This document shows positions 35,542-44,374 of a stretch of 64,000 nt of DNA, piece by piece; position 1 is the first letter of the stretch; each line of letters begins with the position of its first letter. Source of the stretch: Myxococcus eversor (GTDB lineage Bacteria; Myxococcota; Myxococcia; Myxococcales; Myxococcaceae). The stretch spans positions 39,139 through 103,138 of the forward strand of contig NZ_JAAIXY010000032.1 in the NCBI RefSeq assembly GCF_010894455.1, written 5' to 3'. The position numbers were made by a program, and so were the translations under genes. Below the pieces are notes generated by a model, which saw only the letters and a list, made by a program, of their open reading frames with translations, ran no database searches and was not told the origin of the DNA.

Positions 35542-38271
35542 ATGGCCGACACCAGCCCCCCGCGCACCGCGCCCACCCTGGTCCTCATCGACGCGTCCGG
35601 CTTCATCTTCCGCGCGTACCACGCCATTCCGCCGCTCACGTCGAGCAAGGGCGTTCCCACCAACGCCGTGCTCGGCTTCACGCGCATGGTGCTCAAGGCC
35701 CTGCGGGACTTGAAGCCCACGCACGTGGCGCTCGCCTTCGACAAGGAGAGCCGCACGGAGCGCCAGAAGATAGACCCCAACTACAAGGCCCACCGCGAGG
35801 GTCCGCCCGAGGACCTGGTGCCGCAGTTCGCGCTCATCCGCCGCGTGGTGGAGGCGCTCAACCTGCCGGTGCTGGAGTTCGCGGGCTGGGAGGCAGACGA
35901 CGTCATCGGCACGCTGGCCCACAAGGCGAAGGCCGAGGGCTTCTGCGTCCAGGTCGTCACCGGGGACAAGGACTTCATCCAGATTGTCGACGAGGACGTG
36001 CGCCTCTTCGACCCGATGAAGGACGTGCACACCCGGCCCGAGGACGTGAAGGAGCGGCTGGGAATCGAGCCCCGGCAGATGCGCGACTACCTGGCGCTCA
36101 TCGGCGACGCGGTGGACAACGTGGCCAAGGTGCCGGGCATCGGCCCCAAGACGGCCACGGAGCTCATCCAGCAGTTCGGTGACGTGGACACGCTCCTGTC
36201 CCGGCTGGACGAGGTGAAGAAGCCCAAGATTCGGGAGAACATCGCCTCGCACCGGGAGAGCCTGCTGCTCGCCCGGCGGCTGGTGACGTTCAACACGGAG
36301 CTGCCGCTCGACGTGCGAGTGGCGGAGCTGACGCGCAAGGACGTGGACTCCGCGAAGGCGCGCGAGCTCTTCACGGAGCTGGAGTTCTACGCGCTGCTCA
36401 AGGACCTGCCCCAGCAGGGCCCGACCGAGTCCTCTTCCTCCGAGCCCGCGAAGGAGCGGCCCGCGCCCCTGGCCATCACCACCACGCTGGTGGGCACCGA
36501 CGCGGAGCTGCTGGCGCTGGCGGAGGCGGTGCGCGCGGCGGGCTCGGTCAGCCTGATTCCGGCGTACGAGGGCATGCCCTTCGCGTCGAAGCTGGTGGGC
36601 CTGGGCGTGGCGCTGCCGGACGCGAGCACCCGCTACGTGCCGCTGCGCCACGCGGTGCTGGGCGCCACGCAGGTGAAGCCCGAGGCCTTCACCGCCGCGT
36701 TCAAGGGCGTGCTGGAGGACCCGGCGGTGAAGAAGGGCGGGCATGACCTCAAGGCCCTCACGCTGGTGCTGGCCAACGAGGGCCTCACCCTGGCTGGCGC
36801 GCACGACGACGTGGAGCTGTTGAGCTACCTGCTCAACCCGTCACGCCGCGAGCACGCGCTGGCGGACCTGGCGCGCGAGCGGCTGGCCACGGAGCTGCCC
36901 GCGCTCCCCGCGGCGGCCGAGGGCAAGCGGGGCAAGAAGGACAGGGCGCTGGCGGACCACTCGCCGGAGGAGGTGGCCTCGGGCTTCGCGGTGCGCGCGG
37001 AGGCGGCGCGCAGGCTGGCGCCGGAGCTGTGGAAGGAGCTGGACGAAGCGAAGCTGGCGCAGCTCGCGAAGGAGCTGGAGCTGCCGCTGCTGCCCATCCT
37101 CGCGCGGATGGAGCAGAAGGGCGTGAGCCTGGACACGGTGGAGCTGGCGCGCATCTCCGTGAAGGTGGACGCGGCCGTCGAGGCGCAGGTGAAGGAGGTC
37201 TACAAGCACGCGGGCCACGAGTTCAACATCGGCTCCAACCCGCAGCTCGTCCAGGTGCTCTTCACCGAGCTGAACCTGCCCATCATCAAGCGTGGCAAGA
37301 CGGGCCCGTCCGCGGACCAGGAGGTGCTGGAGAAGCTGGCCGAGGACCACCCGCTGCCGGGCGCCATCATCGAGTACCGCAGCCTGTCCAAGCTCAAGAG
37401 CACCTACCTGGACACGCTGCCCACGCTGGTGGCCCCCGACGGGCGCATCCACACCACGTACCACCAGGCGGCCACGGCCACCGGACGCCTGTCGTCCACC
37501 GACCCCAACCTCCAGAACATCCCCGTGCGCACGGAGCTGGGCCGGGAGATTCGCCGCGCCTTCGTGGCCGCCCCGGGCCACCAACTGGTCAGCGCCGACT
37601 ACAGCCAGGTGGAGCTGCGCCTCCTGGCCCATATCGCGGACGACCCGGTGCTCGTGGAGGCGTTCCGCAATGACGAGGACGTCCACAGCCGCACCGCGGC
37701 CGAAGTCTTTGGCGTGGCGCCGGACCAGGTGGACCGCGAGCAGCGCCGGGTGGCGAAGATGGTGAACTTCGGCATCGCCTATGGCCTGTCACCGCACGGC
37801 CTGGCCACGCGGCTGGGCATTCCGCAGGAGACGGCGCGCGACATCATCGAGCGCTACTTCATCCGCTACGCCGGCATCCGCCGCTACCTGGATGAGACCG
37901 TCAACACGGCGCGCAAGACGGGCTACGTGGAGACGCTCTATGGCCGCCGGCGGTACATGGCGGACTTGAACTCGAAGAACCGGGGCGTGGCACAGGCCGC
38001 CGAGCGCGCCGCCATCAACATGCCGATTCAAGGCACCGCCGCCGACCTCATCAAGAAGGCCATGCTGGTGGTGGACGCGGACCTGCGTGCCCAGGGCCTG
38101 CGCACGGTGATGCTGCTTCAGGTCCACGACGAACTCCTGCTGGAGGCGCCGGACGCGGAAGTGGATCAGGTGAAGGCGTTGGTGTCGCGCGGCATGGCGG
38201 GCGTGGCCACGCTGAAGGTGCCGCTCAAGGTGGATGTCGGCGCGGGGCGAAGCTGGTCTGACGCCCATTGA
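35542..38271 (+). CDS. polA: DNA polymerase I
   Basis: A 909-residue repair and Okazaki-fragment-processing polymerase. The 5'-nuclease domain (~1-300) has LIDASGFIFRAYHA, WEADDVIGTLA and VTGDKDFIQIVD. The 3'-5' exonuclease fold (~320-500) is present but degenerate: the exo I position reads SLIPAYEG without the DxE pair, so proofreading is probably absent. The polymerase domain is intact: motif A SADYSQVELRLLAH, motif B RRVAKMVNFGIAYGLS, motif C LQVHDELLLEAP. A strong hairpin with a T-run follows the stop. Loss of proofreading is common in Taq-like family A enzymes, so it does not question the identification. Confidence 0.96.
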   Translation: MADTSPPRTAPTLVLIDASGFIFRAYHAIPPLTSSKGVPTNAVLGFTRMVLKALRDLKPTHVALAFDKESRTERQKIDPNYKAHREGPPEDLVPQFALIRRVVEALNLPVLEFAGWEADDVIGTLAHKAKAEGFCVQVVTGDKDFIQIVDEDVRLFDPMKDVHTRPEDVKERLGIEPRQMRDYLALIGDAVDNVAKVPGIGPKTATELIQQFGDVDTLLSRLDEVKKPKIRENIASHRESLLLARRLVTFNTELPLDVRVAELTRKDVDSAKARELFTELEFYALLKDLPQQGPTESSSSEPAKERPAPLAITTTLVGTDAELLALAEAVRAAGSVSLIPAYEGMPFASKLVGLGVALPDASTRYVPLRHAVLGATQVKPEAFTAAFKGVLEDPAVKKGGHDLKALTLVLANEGLTLAGAHDDVELLSYLLNPSRREHALADLARERLATELPALPAAAEGKRGKKDRALADHSPEEVASGFAVRAEAARRLAPELWKELDEAKLAQLAKELELPLLPILARMEQKGVSLDTVELARISVKVDAAVEAQVKEVYKHAGHEFNIGSNPQLVQVLFTELNLPIIKRGKTGPSADQEVLEKLAEDHPLPGAIIEYRSLSKLKSTYLDTLPTLVAPDGRIHTTYHQAATATGRLSSTDPNLQNIPVRTELGREIRRAFVAAPGHQLVSADYSQVELRLLAHIADDPVLVEAFRNDEDVHSRTAAEVFGVAPDQVDREQRRVAKMVNFGIAYGLSPHGLATRLGIPQETARDIIERYFIRYAGIRRYLDETVNTARKTGYVETLYGRRRYMADLNSKNRGVAQAAERAAINMPIQGTAADLIKKAMLVVDADLRAQGLRTVMLLQVHDELLLEAPDAEVDQVKALVSRGMAGVATLKVPLKVDVGAGRSWSDAH

Positions 38272-38565
38272 AAAACAACGCGGGAGGAGCGCCCACCCCC
38301 GTAGACGCTCCCCCCGCGGACCCGCTCGTTTTTCGCTGCCACCCCCACAAACAATGCCGACCCGTCCGACCGGCGAGTCGCGCGGACCCCCATCCACGCG
38401 TCTTGCCAGCAGCTCGCGATGAGCGCTCACCACTCCCCAGTGGGAGCACGCCACCCCAAAGGCGCGCCATGAGGTCCCCACCCCTGGCACGCTCCCTCCC
38501 GCCGGCCTCGGACGCCCCCAGGAATTGGAGCGTCAAGCCGAACGGGTCGGCAAAACCGACCACCC
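38272..38565. other. 294-bp intergenic region after polA
   Basis: Apart from the polA terminator at its left edge I see no gene or clear signal. It lies between the convergent polA and 38566-39111 genes. Short ORFs in it look like chance readings of GC-rich sequence. Confidence 0.4.
38280..38334 (+). terminator. polA transcription terminator
   Basis: GCGGGAGGAGCG (38280-38291) pairs with CGCTCCCCCCGC (38306-38317) with one mismatch. A T-run, CGTTTTTCGC, lies shortly downstream. Confidence 0.65.
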
Positions 38566-39111
38566 TCAATGCATCGCGGTACGTCCATCCCTCGAGCCCG
38601 GCGGCACGTGTGTGACGCGTGACGGGCGCTCGAAGTACTCGACCACCAAACCTCCGAAGGGCACTCGCGGCCCCTCGACTCTCGAATCCCTCAGTCGTTG
38701 AAGCAGCGCCACCGCCGAGTCCACTGCCTCGTCCACGGCGCGGTTGATCTGCTCCTTCTCCCAATCCCCACCGCCGAGCACCTCCGCGGCGTCCACCAGG
38801 CAGCGCCGCAGCGCCGAGAACTCTTCGTGCAGGGCTCGCGCGCCACGCTCCGGCGACAGGCGCAGCACCGCTTTCGTACGGCTCCAGGGGCTCGTGTCGT
38901 CCCCCTCCAGCGTCACGCCCAGCTCCTTGACGAAGGGCTCCACCAGCCCGTCCAACTGACTCAAGGGAGTCTGGGCGCCGTCCGCCGCGTCGTGAGCCGT
39001 CATCCGCATCCGGCGCCACAGCGCCGCGATACGGTCCGGCTGCTGGCGGAAGAACCGCGCCAGCCCAGCTGCCTTACGTCCTCGCTCAGTCATTTCCGGT
39101 GCCTTCCGCAT
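38566..39111 (-). CDS. Uncharacterised helical protein, RsbRD N-terminal-like
   Basis: A 181-residue soluble protein with no signal peptide. The helical pattern (FFRQQPDRIAALWRRMR at the N-terminus, a central helix rich in Leu/Glu, then NRAVDEAVDSAVALLQRL) resembles the N-terminal sensor domain of RsbRD-like stress proteins; there is no STAS domain. The similarity is faint. The last ~20 residues are basic and variable. ATGs at 39111 and 39093 are both possible starts. It is last in a minus-strand chain, 186 bp after the peptidase-MA gene, and may be independently transcribed. Confidence 0.6.
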   Translation of the reverse strand: MRKAPEMTERGRKAAGLARFFRQQPDRIAALWRRMRMTAHDAADGAQTPLSQLDGLVEPFVKELGVTLEGDDTSPWSRTKAVLRLSPERGARALHEEFSALRRCLVDAAEVLGGGDWEKEQINRAVDEAVDSAVALLQRLRDSRVEGPRVPFGGLVVEYFERPSRVTHVPPGSRDGRTAMH

Positions 39112-39297
39112 CGCATCGGGGGCTATAGCAAGGCTGCTGCCAGCGGCTGAGGAACCGGGTCCCCTGGGAAATCAGCCACTTGGAGGACGCACTCGCGCGC
39201 GCCGTGGCGGGGGAAGGTAAAAACTTCGGGGTTCGGCTTGTAGACCTGTCCGAAGGTCCAGACAGGGGCCCCCAGGACTCCGGGGCCGGCCCGAGTC

Positions 39298-40536
39298 TCA
39301 GTGCAGCGTGGGCTTGGCGGTGCGGGCTTTCAGCGCGTCGTCGTCGGCGCTGGGCGGCTGCTCGCTCTCGTGCTCGGGACCCACGGAGAACTCACCCGAC
39401 GCCGACTCCGCGTGGGGCGGCGCCTCGGGGTGCTCGGGCTCCGGCTCGGAAGGGGCGGGGCCGGGCCAGTACAGTTCCTGGTGCGGCGCCGGGCCCGCCA
39501 TGGGCGTGACGGACTCGGCCGCCTGCTGCTGGGCCACCATCATCAGCCGCAGGGCGGCCTCGTCCGCGGCCTCCTGGGCCGTCATCTCCGCCAGTCGCGC
39601 GGCCTTCTGCTGGCGACGGCGCGCGTACGCGGCCACGCACAAGATGGAGGCCGTCAGCCACAGCAGGGCGGAGCTGGTGGTGAGCGGCAGCCAGCCGTAG
39701 CGCGCCGCCAGTCCGTCGCGCCAGCCGGCCTCCTCCACGTCCAGCGAGGTGTGGAAGGCCTTGCCGAACGCCGTCTCGAAGGGCTCTCCAGCGCGCACGC
39801 CGTCGATGAGCAGGCCCATGGCCTGGGGGCCGTAGCGGGTGGACAGGTGCGCGACGAAGGCGGCGCTCTGGGCGTAGGCGATCTCCACGTCGGCGGGCAG
39901 GTCCGGCCAGTCCGAGGACAGGTCCTCGAAGTGGAAGACGCGCTCCTGCGTCACCGCGCGGAAGAGGGCGGAGTAGTGGGTGATGGAGAAGCGCTCTCCC
40001 GTCACGTTCTGCGCGACGCCCTCCTGGAACCAGCGGGGCCAGCCTCGGGCGAGCTGGCCGAGCGCCACGTGTGCCAGCTCATGCCGCAGCGTCTGTTGAC
40101 CATCCGGCGCGTGCAGGCTGAGCGCGTCCAGCAGGATGATTTGATGCGAGGGGTAGGCCAGCGCCACGGCCCAGCCCGGAGGCCGGCCTCCGGGAAGCGC
40201 CAGGGCCTCGAACTCCTCGCGGCCCACGCCCAGGCGAATCTCCGTCACCCCGGGCCAGTCGCGCCCCAGGATGTTGCCGAAGCCGTCCCGGACGGACTCA
40301 ATCTGCCCCGCGAGCTCCTTCGCCGCCACGGTGGCCGCCGCCGTGTGGAGGATTCGGAAGCGCTTCGTCGCCACCTCTCCAGCGGCGATGGCGGGCCGCG
40401 AGTGGGGGACGAGCACCACGTCGTCCACCAGGGCTTCACCGCCGTGGGGATGGGAACCAGAGCCTTCACCCAAACCCTGGGCCCACGCCCGAGGCATGGC
40501 CAGCAGCAACAGGAGCAGGACGAGCAGGTGGCGCAT
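39298..40536 (-). CDS. Peptidase-MA-like zinc metalloprotease, membrane-anchored
   Basis: A 412-residue exported protein with a signal peptide (LLVLLLLLLAMPRAWA). Residues ~55-270 form a gluzincin-type domain with the zinc motif HELAH in TLRHELAHVALG and a likely third ligand in RWFQEGVAQ. One membrane helix near residue 285-305 (SALLWLTASILCVAAYA) is followed by a ~100-residue charged cytosolic tail. The catalytic domain would face the periplasm. The start lies 12 bp after the DUF167 gene, so the genes probably share a transcript. Substrate unknown. Confidence 0.83.
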   Translation of the reverse strand: MRHLLVLLLLLLAMPRAWAQGLGEGSGSHPHGGEALVDDVVLVPHSRPAIAAGEVATKRFRILHTAAATVAAKELAGQIESVRDGFGNILGRDWPGVTEIRLGVGREEFEALALPGGRPPGWAVALAYPSHQIILLDALSLHAPDGQQTLRHELAHVALGQLARGWPRWFQEGVAQNVTGERFSITHYSALFRAVTQERVFHFEDLSSDWPDLPADVEIAYAQSAAFVAHLSTRYGPQAMGLLIDGVRAGEPFETAFGKAFHTSLDVEEAGWRDGLAARYGWLPLTTSSALLWLTASILCVAAYARRRQQKAARLAEMTAQEAADEAALRLMMVAQQQAAESVTPMAGPAPHQELYWPGPAPSEPEPEHPEAPPHAESASGEFSVGPEHESEQPPSADDDALKARTAKPTLH

Positions 40537-40548
40537 GCGGGGGCCTCG

Positions 40549-40845
40549 CTATCCCCCAGACATAACAGCCTCGGCCCGCGCCGCATCAACCCCCACCACG
40601 TGAACGCGTTTTCGTCGCGATGCGTCACCGGCGACGAGCGTCACCTGTCGTCGGGGCACTCCGAGCTGCTTGCCGAGAAACTCGAGGAGGGCGGCGTTGG
40701 CCTCCCCATCCACGGGAGGCGCGGCGAGCTGGATTTTCAACAGACCGTCGTGTTCGCCGACGACGCGGGTGCGCGAGGCGCGGGGCTGGATGAGCAGGGC
40801 CAGCTCCACGCCGTCCGGCAGGGACTTCAGCCAGGGCGCGGCCAT
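40549..40845 (-). CDS. DUF167 (YggU/UPF0235) family protein
   Basis: A 98-residue protein with the family core: VRVQPRASRTRVVG-like LLIQPRASRTRVVGEHDG, then LKIQLAAPPVDGEANAALLE and FLGKQLGVPRRQVTLVAGD. The function of the family is not established. It starts 3 bp after the DivIVA-domain gene stop; DUF167 next to DivIVA-type proteins is a known arrangement. Confidence 0.9.
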   Translation of the reverse strand: MAAPWLKSLPDGVELALLIQPRASRTRVVGEHDGLLKIQLAAPPVDGEANAALLEFLGKQLGVPRRQVTLVAGDASRRKRVHVVGVDAARAEAVMSGG

Positions 40846-40848
40846 GGG

Positions 40849-41376
40849 CTACTCGTTGCCGTTGGCCTTCTTCTGGGACAGGTAGGCCACGTTGTCCTCG
40901 ACGCGCGCGTAGTCGCGGTCCGCGAAGGTGGGGGCCTTGAAGGTCTCCAGCAGCTTCTGGTGCGCGTCCAGCACCGAGCGCACCTGCGACTCGAACTGGG
41001 TGCGCTGGCGCTTCAGCTCGTTGATGTCCTCCACCACCTGCACCAGTCGCTGGTGCGCGCCGTGGACGATCTTCTCGGCCTGATGCTCGGCGTCCGCGAT
41101 GATGATCTCCGCCTCCTTCTTGGCGGCGGACTGGAGGTCCTCGCTGATGCGCTGGGCGGTGACCATCGTCTCCTGGAGGGTGCGCTCGCGCTCCTGGTGC
41201 TGCTCGAGCTTGAGCTGCGTGCGCTTCAGCTCCTCCTTGAGCGCGATGTTCTCCTTCACCACTTCCTCGAACTCACCGGCGATCAGCTCGAGATAGGCTT
41301 CGACTTCGCGACGCGAGAAACCTCGCAGCGCCGTGTCGAACCGCTTCTGCCGGATGTCGAGCGGAGTGATCTTCAT
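40849..41376 (-). CDS. DivIVA-domain protein
   Basis: A 175-residue cytosolic coiled-coil protein. The N-terminal ~45 residues (KITPLDIRQKRFDTALRGFS, then RREVEAYLELIA) are the DivIVA membrane-curvature/lipid-binding motif; the rest is a long heptad-rich coiled coil. Such proteins mark poles and septa or scaffold cell-envelope synthesis; the specific role here is not known. It lies immediately upstream of the DUF167 gene on the same strand. Confidence 0.9.
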   Translation of the reverse strand: MKITPLDIRQKRFDTALRGFSRREVEAYLELIAGEFEEVVKENIALKEELKRTQLKLEQHQERERTLQETMVTAQRISEDLQSAAKKEAEIIIADAEHQAEKIVHGAHQRLVQVVEDINELKRQRTQFESQVRSVLDAHQKLLETFKAPTFADRDYARVEDNVAYLSQKKANGNE

Positions 41377-41490
41377 GCGCGCCAGTCTAGCGCAGGGCGG
41401 CGCGTTCTCCAGGAATCGGCCCGGAGGATGGCTTCACCCTGGAGGGCGCCTTCGCCTGCCCGCCTGCTTGGGGGACAGCGCGCGAGGACT

Positions 41491-42039
41491 TCAGCGGGAC
41501 GCGGGCGGCGCGTCCCACTGCGCGGCGACGGCGCGGGCGGCGTTCTGCACCACCGAGGTGAGGCGCGAGTCGGTGGCGGCGTCCTGCACGGTGCGCCGGG
41601 CGGAGGAGGTCCGCTGGAAGACGAGGCCGTTGAGGGCCTGGATCTTCAGCGCGTCCGGCATGCGGGGGTGGCGCACCACGTTGCCCAGGATCTCCTCCGC
41701 GCGCGGGTGCTGGAAGAGGGACACCGCGCGCAGCACGGCCTGCTGGGTGCGGGGATTGGGGTCCCACAGGTGGGTGGCCAGCGAGTCCAGCGCGCGCGGG
41801 TCTCCCAGGAGGGCCAGGTCCTCCACGGCGATGGCGCGGACCTCCTCGGGCGCGGGGCGGGCGGCCCACAGGAGGGCGCGCAGGAGCGCGGTGTCGTCCG
41901 CCGAGGCCACCGGCGCGGGGGCCGCGGGGGACGGCTCCGGGGCGGCCTTGGTGGCCGTGGGGGCGGGGCGGCTGGCGGCGGGCGTCCGGGCCGGGGCGGC
42001 GGCGACGAGCAGCAGTCCGGCGACGAGCAGGGGGCTCAT
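41491..42039 (-). CDS. Exported HEAT-repeat-like protein
   Basis: A 182-residue protein starting at 42039, with a signal peptide (LLVAGLLLVAAAPA) and an Ala/Pro-rich linker. Residues ~60-170 show HEAT-like helical pairs (EEVRAIAVEDLALLGDPRAL, then DSLATHLWDPNPRTQQAVLRA), which usually mediate protein contacts. A longer ORF from 42240 on this strand has no signal and is rejected. It is 114 bp upstream of the DivIVA gene. Function unknown. Confidence 0.7.
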   Translation of the reverse strand: MSPLLVAGLLLVAAAPARTPAASRPAPTATKAAPEPSPAAPAPVASADDTALLRALLWAARPAPEEVRAIAVEDLALLGDPRALDSLATHLWDPNPRTQQAVLRAVSLFQHPRAEEILGNVVRHPRMPDALKIQALNGLVFQRTSSARRTVQDAATDSRLTSVVQNAARAVAAQWDAPPASR

Positions 42040-42172
42040 GGGCCGCGTTCTACCCCGAAAGCCGGGCGTCTGGCGCAGCCGGGCCCGGGCTGGCGGAGAT
42101 TTTCTTGACGCGATCTCCCGACATGGGAGTTTGCCGCTGCTACAGGCGTGTTGCTGACGGGAGCAAGGGCTG

Positions 42173-42676
42173 ATGAACGCGGCGGTTTCGAGCTGGCAGA
42201 CTCTGGAAAACGTAGAGGTGGAGTGCACCCACTGCGGCATCCGGATGACCCTTCAGATGGGGAACCGGGTTCGCTACTACCGGTGTTCCGGCTGCCACCG
42301 TTGGGTCTCCAGCACCTACACGGACGTGCTCAAGGCGGACGCGAAGGTGCGCACCCACCCGGTGAAGGACACCGGTGCCCAGGATGAGCGCCACATCGAG
42401 GTGAAGGACCGGCTGGAGCGCTGGCTGTCCGCCATCGAGGACCAGGACCCGTACCAGCTCCTGGGCGTGTCGCCGCTGGACTCTCCGGAGAAGGTCCGCG
42501 CGCGCTACCACACGCTGGCGCTGGAGCGGCACCCGGACCGGGGCGGCTCCGCGGAGCAGATGCGCGAGCTGAACGTGGCCTACGAGCGCATCCTCCGGCA
42601 CCAGCAGCGCAAGCGTCAGGAGGCGCTGACCTCCGGCGCCGTCTCCGCCACCGCGCTGCCTGCCCGCAGCAGGTAG
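42173..42676 (+). CDS. Zinc-ribbon protein with C-terminal J domain
   Basis: A 167-residue cytosolic protein. The N-terminus has a four-Cys ribbon (CTHC and CSGC about 15 residues apart) that probably binds zinc. Residues ~92-145 form a DnaJ domain (DPYQLLGVSPLD, HPDRGGSAEQMRELNVAYER) with the HPD motif that stimulates Hsp70 ATPase. It lacks the G/F and C-terminal substrate domains of DnaJ, so it is probably a specialised co-chaperone. Its 3' end overlaps the convergent SpoIIM gene by 61 bp. The partner Hsp70 is not in the window. Confidence 0.85.
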   Translation: MNAAVSSWQTLENVEVECTHCGIRMTLQMGNRVRYYRCSGCHRWVSSTYTDVLKADAKVRTHPVKDTGAQDERHIEVKDRLERWLSAIEDQDPYQLLGVSPLDSPEKVRARYHTLALERHPDRGGSAEQMRELNVAYERILRHQQRKRQEALTSGAVSATALPARSR

Positions 42677-43602
42677 CCCCAGAACAGGCCCCCCAGGGCC
42701 AGGCCCAGCGCGGCCTTGGCCCAGGTGGGGAACAAGTCGCCCGGGGACACGTAGCCCTCCACCACGCCGATGAGGGCGAGGAAGGGCGCGCACCCCAGCA
42801 CCAGCTTCACCGCCTCCCGCCCGCGCAGGGCCAGCGCCTGTCCCCGGGGCAGCTCCCCCGGGTCGATGAGCGACTGTCCCACCATCAGCCCGGCCCCACC
42901 GGCGATGACGATGACGGACAGCTCCACCGGCCCGTGCGCGGAGATGAAGTCCAGCAGGCCCCCCAGCATCCCTTCGCGAGCGCACAGCGCGGCGATGGCG
43001 CCAATCTGCACCCCGTTGTTCACCAGGATGAACACCGTGCCCAGCCCGTAGAACAGGCCCATGGCGAAGGTGAGGATGGTGACGGTGAGGTTGTTGGTGG
43101 CGATGCCCGACGACACCGAGTTGGGCGGGGCCACCGACAGGATGTCATCCGTCCACATGCGGCCCTGGGAGACGTACTGGCGGACGCCGGCGGGCACGAG
43201 CAGCTCCGCGCCCCGGGGCTCCCACAGCACCACCAGCGCGCCCAGGAGCAGGCCCAGGATGAACAGCGCGGCGCTGGCTCCCACGTAGCGCAGCTCCCGG
43301 CGCAGCGTCTGGGGGAATTCGCGGCGGAAGAAGGCCTTCACCGAGGCCCAGCGCTCGCGCGGGGGCTGGTAGATGGCGGCGTAGGCTCGCGCGCAGAGCT
43401 GGTTGAGGAAGCGGTGCGCGTCGGTGCCCGGATAGAACGTCTGGGCATGCGCCAGGTCCGAGGCGGCGCGGCGGTACAGCGTGTCCAGCGCGCGCAGCTC
43501 CGCGAGCGACAGGGTGCCCTCGCGCTGACGCGTGAGCAGCGCCTCCAGGGAGTCCCAGTTCGCGCGGTGACTGGCGACGAAGGCCGGCAGGGCGACGGCC
43601 AT
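42616..43602 (-). CDS. SpoIIM/DUF95-family membrane protein
   Basis: A 328-residue integral membrane protein. It has a soluble helical N-terminus (~1-100), then about five hydrophobic segments, including AALFILGLLLGALVVLW and VTILTFAMGLFYGLGTVFIL, the signature of the stage II sporulation M superfamily. Outside endospore formers the role is not established. It starts one base after the RDD gene stop (TGAGATG), so the two are one operon. SpoIIM plus RDD is a widespread pair, often linked to MoxR/DUF58 genes not present here. Confidence 0.88.
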   Translation of the reverse strand: MAVALPAFVASHRANWDSLEALLTRQREGTLSLAELRALDTLYRRAASDLAHAQTFYPGTDAHRFLNQLCARAYAAIYQPPRERWASVKAFFRREFPQTLRRELRYVGASAALFILGLLLGALVVLWEPRGAELLVPAGVRQYVSQGRMWTDDILSVAPPNSVSSGIATNNLTVTILTFAMGLFYGLGTVFILVNNGVQIGAIAALCAREGMLGGLLDFISAHGPVELSVIVIAGGAGLMVGQSLIDPGELPRGQALALRGREAVKLVLGCAPFLALIGVVEGYVSPGDLFPTWAKAALGLALGGLFWGYLLRAGSAVAETAPEVSAS

Positions 43603-43603
43603 C

Positions 43604-44374
43604 TCAGCGCTCCACCTGGACGTGGGCCCGCAGGAACGCCTCGGCGGACTCGGCCGACGCGAGGACGTGGGTCCGCTCCTCGTCCGTCAGCCCGCCCAGC
43701 TTGTCCACCAGCCGCGTCCCCATCTTCCGTCGGATGTCCGCCTCCAGGCCCGGCGCGCGCGAGAGGAAGGCCAGCACCAGCTCCACCTCGTCCGGCGTCA
43801 GCGCCCGCGTGGCCTTCGGCCCGAGCACACCCGACTCGGGTGTCCGCGCGGTGTACTTGTCCAGGTCGATGCGCTCCTCGCGCACCAGCACCGTCCCCGC
43901 CAGCAGGTCTCCCAGACGCTGGTGCCTGGACGTCAGCAGCATGCTGATGCAGCCGGCGGCGTACACCCCCGGCAGGAAGTCCACCGCGCGGCACAGGTTG
44001 CGCACCGCGCTCTCGTAGAGGCCCACCGGTGAGCCATCCAAGCGCACCACGCGGATGCGCAGCGCGCGCTTGCCCGGTGTCTGCCCATGGAAGAAGACCT
44101 CGCCCAGCGTCCAGTACAGCCACTGCGTGGCGAAGATGCCCACCACCAGCAGCGTCTGGCCCAGGCCCGACAGCCCCTGGAAGACGCCCAGCACGTCCGA
44201 CACCAGCAGCGTGAAGACGAAGTACGCCACCACCCAGAAGAAGAAGAGCAGGCCAGCGTCCACCAGCCACGCCAGACACCGGTAGCCGATGCCAGCCACG
44301 GGGAGGGAGAGCGCCACGCGCTCCGGCGTGGCCACTGCGAGGTGCGGGCTCGATGCGGTACTCATGTCCGCCAC
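43604..44374 (-). CDS. RDD-family membrane protein
   Basis: A 256-residue protein. The RDD domain (~15-160) has RCLAWLVDAGLLFFFW (the Arg-Asp pair), a central hydrophobic helix and TPGKRALRIRVVRLDGSPVG, the family's second block. The C-terminal ~90 residues are charged and helical. RDD proteins are inner-membrane, with proposed transport or assembly roles. It lies immediately upstream of the SpoIIM gene. ATGs at 44374 and 44365 are both possible; only the ATG at 44374 gives the longer N-terminus. Confidence 0.88.
   Translation of the reverse strand: MADMSTASSPHLAVATPERVALSLPVAGIGYRCLAWLVDAGLLFFFWVVAYFVFTLLVSDVLGVFQGLSGLGQTLLVVGIFATQWLYWTLGEVFFHGQTPGKRALRIRVVRLDGSPVGLYESAVRNLCRAVDFLPGVYAAGCISMLLTSRHQRLGDLLAGTVLVREERIDLDKYTARTPESGVLGPKATRALTPDEVELVLAFLSRAPGLEADIRRKMGTRLVDKLGGLTDEERTHVLASAESAEAFLRAHVQVER

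Noticed and set aside
31249..36804. 1851-residue minus-strand ORF across the Tad-like locus and polA
   Set aside because: It spans several well-supported plus-strand genes and has no motif; a codon-bias artefact.
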